Shown one piece after another: positions 24,996-32,183 of a stretch of DNA of 32,801 nt. The notes under the pieces are model-generated. The model made no database searches. It saw only the letters and a program-made list of their open reading frames with translations, and was not told the origin of the DNA. The translations under genes and the position numbers were made by a program. Each line of letters starts with the position of its first letter. Within the stretch, counting starts at the first letter, position 1. The stretch is from an uncultured bacterium (GTDB lineage: Bacteria > Dictyoglomota > Dictyoglomia > Dictyoglomales > Dictyoglomaceae): contig CALHLF010000071.1 in NCBI GenBank assembly GCA_938034905.1, forward strand, positions 1-32,801, in the 5' to 3' direction.

Positions 24996-26058
24996 TTCTT
25001 ACCAATCCACACCACCCTATAGGATAATATTTCACTCCTATTTTTACTGCCCAACGAGTTTGAGGATAAATTTTAGGATCTTTTACTTTGAGTTTTTGGG
25101 GAATAGGAATCTTATTCTCAGGAATAAAATAGCCTAAAGAGTTAAAATAATATGTCTTTCCAAATCCTATAGGAAGAAAGATTATATCTCTCTCTGCTGA
25201 TCTATTTTTTATTTCATTATAGTGATTAATAAAATCCTCAAATATTTCTTTTGCATCCTTATTATTTGAGAATTTTTGTCTTAATCTTTCCAATATTTTT
25301 ATCTCTTTATCTATAAGTTTTTGAGAATATTTTTTAAGATAGTTCCATATTTTTTCTTCTGGATTTTCTGCAAAAAAACTTTTCCAAAAATCTGGGCCAG
25401 AATAATTTTCATCTTTTCTTACAATTATTTCTATAGATATTTTTTTCTTATTAGGTATTGCAATAATAAGTTGTGAGAGTTTTCTGTGTGGAATTCTCTG
25501 GATTTCATAAACTTCTAACTCTTCAAAATCTATAGTGGTACTATCCCTTATAATTACATACTTCATTATATCTGTGTCTACTTTCTTAGCATCTTTTCTT
25601 AGAATATCTTCTCCTATATAAACTTTATCTTTTGGGTATATTTCTGGATCTATTTCTAATCCTTTAGTATTAAAGTGGTAGAAAAGTAATGCACTTCTTA
25701 TTGTTCCCTTTAAAGTACTTCCAGGAATATAGGCCTTTCCAAAAGAAGTTATAGGTAAGTAGACATTTCTTCTTCTATTAAGGTCTATATTTCCATTTAT
25801 CTTTAAAGAGTATTTATAGACTTCATTGATACGTATATTATTTTGGACTAAAAACTCCCTTATATTTCCACCCCTGATAATTATATTAGAAAGTTCCTTA
25901 AAAGCTTTAGGACCAGCTTTAGATTTTAGTAAATCCATTAACTTACTTTTATCTACAATATGTAAAGTTCCATTCTCTATTACACATTCTACAGCTGTAG
26001 AAATCTCCTCACCACTTCTTATTAAAGTAGGGGTTATTGTAGTAATAGTTAATTTCAT
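24988..26058 (-). CDS. csm5: Csm5, type III-A RAMP subunit
   Basis: Csm5 is a Cas7-like RAMP protein at the 3' end of the crRNA in the Csm complex. This 356-residue protein begins with a RAMP-type strand LTITTITPTLIRSG, has the glycine-rich loop AYIPGSTLKGTIRSALL (about 118-134) shared with Csm3, and ends GWCGLVRN, all expected of Csm5. The ATG at 26058 follows csm4 by 19 bases with GGGGGAT upstream. Assignment as Csm5 rests on order (after csm4, last RAMP) and on the IPGST-LKG motif. Confidence 0.9.
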   Translation of the reverse strand: MKLTITTITPTLIRSGEEISTAVECVIENGTLHIVDKSKLMDLLKSKAGPKAFKELSNIIIRGGNIREFLVQNNIRINEVYKYSLKINGNIDLNRRRNVYLPITSFGKAYIPGSTLKGTIRSALLFYHFNTKGLEIDPEIYPKDKVYIGEDILRKDAKKVDTDIMKYVIIRDSTTIDFEELEVYEIQRIPHRKLSQLIIAIPNKKKISIEIIVRKDENYSGPDFWKSFFAENPEEKIWNYLKKYSQKLIDKEIKILERLRQKFSNNKDAKEIFEDFINHYNEIKNRSAERDIIFLPIGFGKTYYFNSLGYFIPENKIPIPQKLKVKDPKIYPQTRWAVKIGVKYYPIGWCGLVRNV

Positions 26059-26077
26059 TTATATCCCCCTTTTCCCT

Positions 26078-27079
26078 TTAAAGGAATTTATAGCCTAAAT
26101 TTTTGCCATATGAAATTACTCTTAGGCTTTCTATAGGTGAAACATCAATATTTTCTCCTATATACGGAGATTTAACTAAGGCACCTTCTTTTACTTTGTA
26201 ATGGGTTTTTTTCTTAAAACCCATAGGTTGATTATAAAAAATGAAACCATCTCTTTTTATAATTTGATAGTAGATAAGATTATTTACTTCTTCTTTTTTA
26301 GGAGTGGTTAGAGATAATGTAATCTCAAAATTTCCTTCGTTGGGAATTTCTATATTGTCTTTCTCATAATAATCGAATATTCCTTTTCCTGTGCTTCTTT
26401 CCCCTCCTAATCCTTCTTCAATAAATAGATTTAGTGTAGGTATAAAAATTTTTTCTAATTCAGGAGCTTCTTCTTTGAGGAAATATAAAAAAGGCTTTAT
26501 TTCAATATTATTAGAGGTTTTTGTTTGCCATAAAAGTATATTTTCTTGGAAGAATAGACTTTGAGAATTGTTATTTTCACGATCTATGCTTACTTTAGGC
26601 TCTAATATAGTATCTACAAATTCAATCTCTTCATTTATTTCACTAAATTCTTCCTTTGATACTAAAAATTTATTGTTGAGAAATTTAAAATCTTCTAAAT
26701 TTTCTAAATTTATTAAGAGACTCTCTTTATCAAAGAACTCTAAAATTTTAGTAAGACCTCTTAAGGATATCCATTGAACTTTTTTGTACTTTTTATGTTG
26801 ATCGTGTTTCTCGGGAGGCAATTTGAGAAAAATATCTGGCATGGGTAGGAAGAGTATATCAAAATTAGTAAGTCTTAGACCTATAAAAATAGAGGAGATG
26901 ATAAGTTTTTTCTCAAAAAGATTAAACTCTTCCTCTCCAAAAAGTTTTATGAGTGAATTACTTAGAGCAGAAAATAGAGTATCAGAGTGGATTAGAGTAG
27001 AGGTTCTATCCATTCTACGAAGACCTATATGTAATAAGATAGGATCTTCTTTGAATAATTTGAAAACCTCAACTTTCAT
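26078..27079 (-). CDS. csm4: Csm4, type III-A Cas5-like RAMP subunit
   Basis: Csm4 caps the 5' handle of crRNA and contacts Cas10. The 333-residue protein shows the N-terminal RTSTLIHSDTLFSALSN motif (the HSDTLFSAL family mark at about 32-40). The late glycine-rich loop GLGGERSTGKGIFDYY (about 225-240) and PMGFKKKTHYKVKEGALVKS near the end are also family-like. Its ATG overlaps the csm3 stop by four bases (ATGA). Size is close to the usual Csm4 (about 300). Confidence 0.9.
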   Translation of the reverse strand: MKVEVFKLFKEDPILLHIGLRRMDRTSTLIHSDTLFSALSNSLIKLFGEEEFNLFEKKLIISSIFIGLRLTNFDILFLPMPDIFLKLPPEKHDQHKKYKKVQWISLRGLTKILEFFDKESLLINLENLEDFKFLNNKFLVSKEEFSEINEEIEFVDTILEPKVSIDRENNNSQSLFFQENILLWQTKTSNNIEIKPFLYFLKEEAPELEKIFIPTLNLFIEEGLGGERSTGKGIFDYYEKDNIEIPNEGNFEITLSLTTPKKEEVNNLIYYQIIKRDGFIFYNQPMGFKKKTHYKVKEGALVKSPYIGENIDVSPIESLRVISYGKNLGYKFL

Positions 27080-27840
27080 TTTATATTCACCTTTAAATTT
27101 TCTTCGATTTTTTTGATTAAACTCTTAATTTCTATATCCTCTAAAATTTTAGTTGTTTCTATTTTCTCCTTTTTATTGTCTTCTGAATACTTCTTAGAGT
27201 TTTTTACATAAAAAGATAAATTCTCAAATTTTATATGACCATATCCTCGAGTACCACTACCACCTAAATAATCATCTTCAAGCATTCTCATTCCCTCTAT
27301 TAAGGTTGTCACTAATTCTTCAATATTGTCATTCTCATAAAATGCTATACTAGTTGAAAATTTAAATTTGGCCCCTGCGGGAACTCTTTCCATAGTTCGA
27401 GGATGCTTTGCAGTTCCAGTTATTCGATCAATAATATTTTCTGTTTTTTCCTCGGTATACTCGATATTTTCTTCAAAATATTTGCTAAAATTATTATTAA
27501 AGTCTTCTTTATCTAAAAAGGAATCTCTAATAATCAATCTTGAGATAGTCTTATTATCAGTAGAATGAGAGCCAAAAAGAAGACATATATAACATTTACC
27601 GCATCTACAAGGTTCTCCTTTTTTTTCCTCTTCGTTCTTAGTACCGTGTTTCCTTTCTAATAAACATCTTATTTTTCCCTTCAAGGATGATCCTGGAATA
27701 TATGGAATTCCTTCTATTGTTTTAATAACAGGATTATCTAATCCTCCTATCTCAGCTGTTTCTTTAGATCCTCCGATATGTAATCCTGTCAATAATTTGA
27801 TTTCGCCCTCTATGAATAATTTTCCTATAAATATATTCAT
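27076..27840 (-). CDS. csm3: Csm3, target-RNA-cleaving backbone subunit
   Basis: Csm3 forms the helical backbone of the Csm complex and cleaves target RNA every six nucleotides. The N-terminal block LLTGLHIGGSKETAEIGGLD is followed by NPVIKTIEGIPYIPGSSLKG. D35 in GGLDNP matches the catalytic aspartate of Streptococcus Csm3 (D33), so RNA cleavage should be intact. The cysteines in CRCGKCYICLLFG (about 74-86) and the block ITGTAKHPRTMERVPAG are also typical. The 254-residue length is slightly above average. ATGA overlaps with csm2 and csm4 show coupling. Confidence 0.95.
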   Translation of the reverse strand: MNIFIGKLFIEGEIKLLTGLHIGGSKETAEIGGLDNPVIKTIEGIPYIPGSSLKGKIRCLLERKHGTKNEEEKKGEPCRCGKCYICLLFGSHSTDNKTISRLIIRDSFLDKEDFNNNFSKYFEENIEYTEEKTENIIDRITGTAKHPRTMERVPAGAKFKFSTSIAFYENDNIEELVTTLIEGMRMLEDDYLGGSGTRGYGHIKFENLSFYVKNSKKYSEDNKKEKIETTKILEDIEIKSLIKKIEENLKVNIK

Positions 27841-28301
27841 TTATCTCCCCTCCTCTTAGTTCCCTCATAGAATTTTTGATAGGCTACTAAGGCCTCAGCA
27901 AACTTTTTTATATTTTTTACATGTTTTTCTTCATTTTTCACTTCTTCTATAGAATCTTTAAGTACCACATATAGCTTACCTAAAGCATTCTTTTTTCCAA
28001 TGTTTTCTTCTTTTCCAACCATATAGGCTATGTAGGGAATTGTAAAGAGTAAATCAGAAGCATCTTTAGATTTTTTAATTAGATCATACACCTTTCTTAA
28101 ACTAGAAGAAGTTATATCTTTTGCTATCCTACTGACAAATTCTTGTATTTTGTAGTTAAAGTCTTTAAATTCTTCTATGTTCAGTTCTTGGAAACCTAAA
28201 GCTCTATTTACAAAATTTTCTCCTAATATCCTTTTGGCCTCAATTCGCCAAGTTTCTTCTTGGGAACCCTGATTTTGAGAAGGAAAATTTTTCTCTCTCA
28301 T
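27837..28301 (-). CDS. csm2: Csm2, small helical subunit
   Basis: Csm2 is the small helical subunit that lines the inner filament of the Csm complex. The 154-residue sequence is charged and alpha-helical. A Gln/Ser/Pro-poor, disordered N-terminus (about 1-15) precedes helices such as FKDFNYKIQEFVSRIAKDIT and LRKVYDLIKKS. The typical LFTIPYIAYMVGKEENIGK-like segment of Csm2 lies around 85-105. Sequence identity in this family is low, so the call rests mainly on order between cas10 and csm3 plus size. The ATG is three bases after the cas10 stop. Confidence 0.85.
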   Translation of the reverse strand: MREKNFPSQNQGSQEETWRIEAKRILGENFVNRALGFQELNIEEFKDFNYKIQEFVSRIAKDITSSSLRKVYDLIKKSKDASDLLFTIPYIAYMVGKEENIGKKNALGKLYVVLKDSIEEVKNEEKHVKNIKKFAEALVAYQKFYEGTKRRGDK

Positions 28302-28304
28302 TTT

Positions 28305-30698
28305 CTATCTTCCCCCTTCCAATTTTCTGGTTTTCATTTTAGCAATCTTAGTGGCTACAAGAATAAATCTAGGATTTCTAATCTTCTCACCCTCTCTCAA
28401 TAGATTAATCATAATTATATCGGCTAATTTTTCTGCAATTTCCCTTTGATCTCTTAAGTAGTACATAAATCTCCATACAGCAGGAGGGCTAATTTTTCTT
28501 TTTAAGCTTTGCTCTAAGAGAGGATTAAATCCCTTAATTGATCTTTCTATTTTTGAAATTATTGCGCGAGATACTGGTTTCTCTTTGTTAGTTCTTAATA
28601 TCTTCTTTGTTATTTCCTCTGCAAGGTTTAAAGCCTCTTCATATTCCCTATAACTTAAGATTTCTCCTTCTATACATATTTTGTTCTTTTTGGGTCTATC
28701 TTCCTTAGGGTATATAAAATTTTTTGCTTTTTCTAAGGCCTCTTCTAAAATGCGAGCTCCTCTAATTAAAGGAAAATTCTCAGGAAAATAATATATTCCT
28801 GCAGACATGGTAAAAATCCTCTGAGAGCCTGTATATTCGTAATATTTTTCTTTTATTTTTTGGGCTAAATCGTTAATCTCATCATAGGCACCAATTACAA
28901 AAAGATCATCTCCCCCTATGAATACGGGGTAAATACTACCCTTACTTTTTTCCTTTATTAATTTAAGTACTTCTTCTCCAAAGAAAAGTTCAATTCTTCT
29001 ACTTAATATTCCATATCTTGTTAAAGCTAAGCCCTTTCTTTCTTTTTCTATATTTGCTAATTTTCTAAAAATATTTCCCATATTGTCTGCATCCATTTTC
29101 AAATAGGCAAGTTTTTTATCTCCGTATCCCTCTGGAGAAATGTTCTTTTTGACAATTTCTTCAAAATTACCCTCGATAATATTAAAACTTCCAAGCAAGA
29201 ATCCATCAGGTATAAAATTATCTTTTAATGAAATATTTTCTAATTGGTATATTTTATTATATTGGTCTTGAGCAGAGATATTATCTACAAAATTAATAGC
29301 ATATCCTAATTTTTCTAAGAATTCACTCCAGGTTTCTGGGATTTCTAAGGAGGTGTTTTTCTTTCTCTCCACTAAGAAGGAAGAAGTTTTTAATTTATCT
29401 GTTAATTCTACAAAGGAACGACAAGTTTTACACCATCTATCTTGTTGACTTGCGTCTTCTACTTTTTTCTTTCCACAAATTGTACAAGATTCCCCTTCTC
29501 CTATATTTTCTTTGCAAGGTATAAATATTAACTCATATATATTACTTAATACTTTATATTTCTGCTTTTTTCCTCTATTAAGTTTTTCTATGACTTCTTC
29601 TCTTTTGTCGATAAAATTAAATAGATCATTTATAGATAAAAAACTCCACTCTATTCCTAGATATAATTCCTCTCCTATGAATTTCCATATATTTTCTGCG
29701 ATATATTCTCTTATCTTCTTCAATTTTTCCTCGGGTATATACGAAAGTAAAAGCTCAAAGTTTCCTCCTCCTAAATAAATAGTATTTACTCTTGTAAATC
29801 CAGTAGTATCAAGTATATATTTTGCAGAATATCGTGATAGAAGATCTAAGAATACTGATTTACCTTTGAGCATTCTTCCAGCCTTTTCTGAAGAGACATT
29901 GAATAGAAAATTCTGTATTCCAGAGAGATCTCCAAGTATAAGAGTAAAAAGCTTTTTGTTGAAGATTTCTTCTTGAATTTCTCTCTGATCTTCTCTTTTT
30001 CTCAAAATATCTTTAATTTTATTAAGGTCATTTTTAAGCAACAATTGATTCTCATAACTTCTATATAAGGCATGAGCTAAGGCTGCTGTGATTCGTGAAT
30101 GATCATATATGGATATATCTGGCTCATATCCTATTGTTTGTGCAGGAACTTGAGAAAAATAAAATTCGAATAAAGTTAGTAATTGATCTATATTATTAAT
30201 TTTAGGGAATAATCTTAAGAAAGATTCTATTAATTTAGAGTAATCATTTTCATCTATTTTAATATTTTCCGGTGTGGGAAAGATATTTTCTAAAGTATAT
30301 AAGGGATAATTAAGTTCTTTTGCCTCTTCATCTATTCTCTTAAAGGGAGCTTTTAGGGGAATATTGAGATAATAGCCTGTTTGCTCTCGAGATTCTTCTC
30401 TTTCAGAAGAGGCTAACCAATCCGCAATTTGTATTATATCTCCATACTCATCTTTAGGTTCGTGGTGATAGAGAGTTAGATCTATTACTTCTTCTGTTAA
30501 ATTTTCTTTTAAAAAATTGGATAACTTAGATTTTTCTTTAGTCAAAACTTCTAGGAAATGGGCAGAAAACTTGGGATGAGCATACTCAACTTTATTAAAC
30601 TTTTCAGGAAGATCTCTAGAACTGTATTTTTTTGTTCTTTCTAGGACTTTTCCTAAATCATGTAAAAGGGCAGAGATTAAAATTTTAATATCATCCAA
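28305..30698 (-). CDS. cas10: Cas10/Csm1, type III-A large subunit
   Basis: Cas10 cleaves single-stranded DNA and makes cyclic oligoadenylate on target RNA binding. The N-terminal HD nuclease motif is LLHDLGKV (H13, D14), with downstream YHHEP near 78-82. The first Palm (about 255-390) includes GDLSGIQNF. The zinc module is C405/C408/C423/C426. The second Palm has MDADNMG and the cyclase site GGDD at 595-598 (complement 28905-28916). Both DNase and cyclase activities appear intact. At 797 residues the length is standard. The start is a TTG at 30698 with GGAGGGG six bases upstream; an ATG at 30694 is out of frame. Confidence 0.97.
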   Translation of the reverse strand: MDDIKILISALLHDLGKVLERTKKYSSRDLPEKFNKVEYAHPKFSAHFLEVLTKEKSKLSNFLKENLTEEVIDLTLYHHEPKDEYGDIIQIADWLASSEREESREQTGYYLNIPLKAPFKRIDEEAKELNYPLYTLENIFPTPENIKIDENDYSKLIESFLRLFPKINNIDQLLTLFEFYFSQVPAQTIGYEPDISIYDHSRITAALAHALYRSYENQLLLKNDLNKIKDILRKREDQREIQEEIFNKKLFTLILGDLSGIQNFLFNVSSEKAGRMLKGKSVFLDLLSRYSAKYILDTTGFTRVNTIYLGGGNFELLLSYIPEEKLKKIREYIAENIWKFIGEELYLGIEWSFLSINDLFNFIDKREEVIEKLNRGKKQKYKVLSNIYELIFIPCKENIGEGESCTICGKKKVEDASQQDRWCKTCRSFVELTDKLKTSSFLVERKKNTSLEIPETWSEFLEKLGYAINFVDNISAQDQYNKIYQLENISLKDNFIPDGFLLGSFNIIEGNFEEIVKKNISPEGYGDKKLAYLKMDADNMGNIFRKLANIEKERKGLALTRYGILSRRIELFFGEEVLKLIKEKSKGSIYPVFIGGDDLFVIGAYDEINDLAQKIKEKYYEYTGSQRIFTMSAGIYYFPENFPLIRGARILEEALEKAKNFIYPKEDRPKKNKICIEGEILSYREYEEALNLAEEITKKILRTNKEKPVSRAIISKIERSIKGFNPLLEQSLKRKISPPAVWRFMYYLRDQREIAEKLADIIMINLLREGEKIRNPRFILVATKIAKMKTRKLEGGR

Positions 30699-30701
30699 TT
30701 T

Positions 30702-31010
30702 TTACCCCTCCTTATCAAGATAAATATCTAATATATCCCCAGGTTTAAGCTCTGGTATGTGAGATTCTATGATAACTGCTCCTAATCGTGGATCATAAAT
30801 TGCTAAGAATGGAGTTGAATGGTAAAAATGAATAAGGAAACCATATAACCATATTGGACCTCTACCATTTAGTACTACTCCCTTCCTTGTATTTATCTTA
30901 GGTGGGTAAATTCTTTTTAGTATAGAAGGAGTTAGATTTTCGTTAATGTAGAAGGATAATATAATATATTTTTCTTTTTCTTCTATTTCAAAAGAAATGA
31001 CATCTTTCAT
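30702..31010 (-). CDS. csx3: Csx3 (Crn3-type) probable cyclic-oligoadenylate ring nuclease
   Basis: This 102-residue protein matches Csx3, a CARF-like type III accessory protein described as a cA4 ring nuclease (Crn3). The hallmark segments are PPKINTRKGVVLNGRGPIWL (about 36-55), LIHFYHSTPFLAIYDPRLGA and ESHIPELKPGD. The conserved residues visible are H61, H64, D73, R75 and H84. It sits first in the operon, three bases before the cas10 TTG, so the off-switch would be made with the Cas10 signal generator and the Csx1 effector. No ribosome-binding site is seen before its ATG. A tentative promoter TTGAAA-17-TAGTTT ends at about the start codon, suggesting a leaderless message. Confidence 0.88.
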   Translation of the reverse strand: MKDVISFEIEEKEKYIILSFYINENLTPSILKRIYPPKINTRKGVVLNGRGPIWLYGFLIHFYHSTPFLAIYDPRLGAVIIESHIPELKPGDILDIYLDKEG

Positions 31011-31081
31011 ATTTTAAAACTAACACTTTTTTTTAAATTTTTCAAGACAGAATAAATCACTATCATGTCAAAATCTAACAA

Positions 31082-31105
31082 GGGGGGAGTTAAAACTATC
31101 CCCTC
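31082..31105 (-). terminator. Candidate terminator after the lipoprotein gene
   Basis: On the minus strand GGGG-AT-AGTT-TT-AACT-CCCC forms a bulged hairpin about 18 bases after the lipoprotein stop, followed by CCTTGTTAGATTTT. The tract after it is only moderately T-rich. It would separate the lipoprotein unit from the csx3-csm operon. Confidence 0.4.
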
Positions 31106-31120
31106 TACTTTAAATAATTT

Positions 31121-31770
31121 TCACCAGTAAATTTTTACAAAGGCAGTCTTTCCTTTTGCTATCATATAGTCCTTTAATACATTAGAAAAAGAGATTACTA
31201 GTTTTTGTTTATTTTTTAATGTAGTTTTTTCTACGAAAGGATAAGGTATGTTGTTTATATATACTCCCTGAAATTCTACAGTAACATCCTTCCTAATATC
31301 ATTAATTAGGATTACGCTAATAGCTATTTCTTTGGGATCAATGGTGTAATAAAATTCCTTTAATATTGTCTTATTCAAATTATCAAAACTTTCCTTATCA
31401 AAGCTCATAATAAGCTTGCCCTCTTTATCTGTAGAAAATCCTATCATACTATCAAGAGATTCTTCCAAAGAAAAAGGTATCTCAATATCTGCTACGTAGA
31501 AACTACTGTAATTTATCTCTTCGTATCGTGCATTAGAAACTTCTCTAAAATATTCCCTTAATATACTAGTAATTCTAGCCCTATATTCTTGGAAACTTTC
31601 TTTAGAAGTTATTTCTAATTTTAACGTGGAAGGAATTGTAAAATTAGCATTGTAATTCTTAATAGAATCATATATATCACTTAAATATATCTCTGAAGTT
31701 ATTTCGAGAGCACATCCTGAAAGGAAGAATATGATCAGAAAAGTTGAGAAAATCAATAATTTTTTCTCAT
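31121..31770 (-). pseudogene. Lipoprotein of unknown family with start-region frameshift in an A-run
   Basis: From a TTG at 31756 the frame encodes 211 residues that start inside a lipoprotein signal (hydrophobic stretch, then lipobox LSGC). The best start is different: an ATG at 31770 has GGAGG seven bases upstream, but its frame reads MRKNY then stops. Adding one A to the six-A run at 31760-31765 (minus strand) would give MRKKLLIFSTFLIIFFLSGC and then the whole downstream frame. So this is either a recent frameshift, a transcriptional-slippage or phase-variable start, or a sequencing error. The mature part (about 195 residues) has no recognised domain; conserved-looking patches include YLSDIYDSI and VEFQGVYINNIPYPFVE. 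The TTG alone lacks a ribosome-binding site in range. Confidence 0.6.
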
Positions 31771-31798
31771 TTTAGTACCTCCATTGTTTTTTAAATAC

Positions 31799-31804
31799 AT
31801 TATA
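31799..31804 (-). promoter_or_regulatory. Promoter -10 for the lipoprotein gene
   Basis: TATAAT on the minus strand (31799-31804) lies about 30 bases before the ATG at 31770 and gives a leader of roughly 22 bases. A good -35 is not evident at 17 bases; the region is occupied by the palindrome at 31814-31834. Confidence 0.5.
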
Positions 31805-31813
31805 AGAGAGACA

Positions 31814-31834
31814 AAAGGTCAATAATAGACCTTT
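31814..31834. repeat. Operator-like palindrome upstream of the lipoprotein gene
   Basis: AAAGGTC at 31814-31820 and GACCTTT at 31828-31834 form perfect seven-base arms around a seven-base AT spacer. The palindrome occupies the -35 zone of the lipoprotein promoter, so a repressor or activator binding site is plausible. It could also act as a weak hairpin; the plus strand has AAAATTTTT after it. Confidence 0.5.
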
Positions 31835-31914
31835 AAAATTTTTATAGCCTTAAAAATATTCTTAATCTTTCTCTTTCAAAAAATTATTTGTCTTCTTAAA
31901 AGTTTATTAATATG

Positions 31915-31944
31915 ACTTCAATCCTTTATAGGCACCCTACAAAC
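31915..31944 (-). CRISPR. Isolated degenerate CRISPR repeat at the trailer end
   Basis: A 30-base copy differs from the array consensus at five positions, including both first bases and the inner GGTACG (here GGCACC). It retains the TTATAGG and CTACAAAC segments. It lies 239 bases away from the next repeat. Decay at the leader-distal end is expected, and the repeat orientation puts that end here. Confidence 0.8.
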
Positions 31945-31964
31945 GTATTTAGCTTAACATACAT
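31926..31964 (-). other. Truncated 12-codon ORF with strong ribosome-binding site, ending in the decayed repeat
   Basis: GGGAGGTGA is five bases before an ATG at 31964 that opens MYVKLNTFVGCL and stops at 31926. The first six codons lie outside the repeat and the rest inside the decayed repeat. It looks like the 5' stub of a former gene cut at the repeat boundary, or chance. The ribosome-binding site includes the stop of the 64-residue ORF upstream, an operon-like arrangement. Confidence 0.25.
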
Positions 31965-31969
31965 GGATA

Positions 31970-32164
31970 TCACCTCCCGCCAAAGAATTTTTTATAAAAC
32001 TTGATTATCTTTTTTTGCTGCTTTACTTCATCTTGGCTGTCTTCCTTTTTGTGTTCCTGGTTAGTCGAGTTATTGCTATTTCGCTTCCTCCTGCTTCCTG
32101 GGTATATATCTTGTGGCCTGAGATACTTTTTAGCGGAAAAGATAAGGTAGATACGTATACACAT
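31970..32164 (-). CDS. Small ORF (64 residues) in the CRISPR trailer gap, function unknown
   Basis: The ORF begins with an ATG at 32164 preceded by GGAGG nine bases upstream and ends in TGA at 31970. The N-terminus is hydrophobic (CIRIYLIFSA), the middle is rich in Ser, Asn, Glu and Lys, and the C-terminus is basic (KKIIKFYKKFFGG). I recognise no family. It fills most of the 239-base stretch between the decayed repeat and the first near-intact repeat, in the same direction as array transcription. It could be a genuine small gene, a remnant, or an accident of a former spacer region whose repeats are erased. Confidence 0.3.
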   Translation of the reverse strand: MCIRIYLIFSAKKYLRPQDIYPGSRRKRNSNNSTNQEHKKEDSQDEVKQQKKIIKFYKKFFGGR

Positions 32165-32183
32165 AATATCTAGCCTCCTTTTA

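Noticed and set aside
24766-25137. Plus-strand 123-residue ORF across the csx1/csm5 junction
   Set aside because: It is antisense to two well-supported cas genes and shows no domain.
30692-30694. ATG as start of cas10
   Set aside because: It is in a different frame that soon stops; the TTG at 30698 gives the HD domain and has GGAGGGG at good spacing.
31066-31071. Perfect TTGACA (minus strand) upstream of csx3 as -35
   Set aside because: No -10-like hexamer occurs 16-18 bases downstream, so it is not supported as a promoter.
31945-32183. Insertion sequence in the CRISPR trailer
   Set aside because: No terminal inverted repeats, target duplication or transposase-like peptide was seen.
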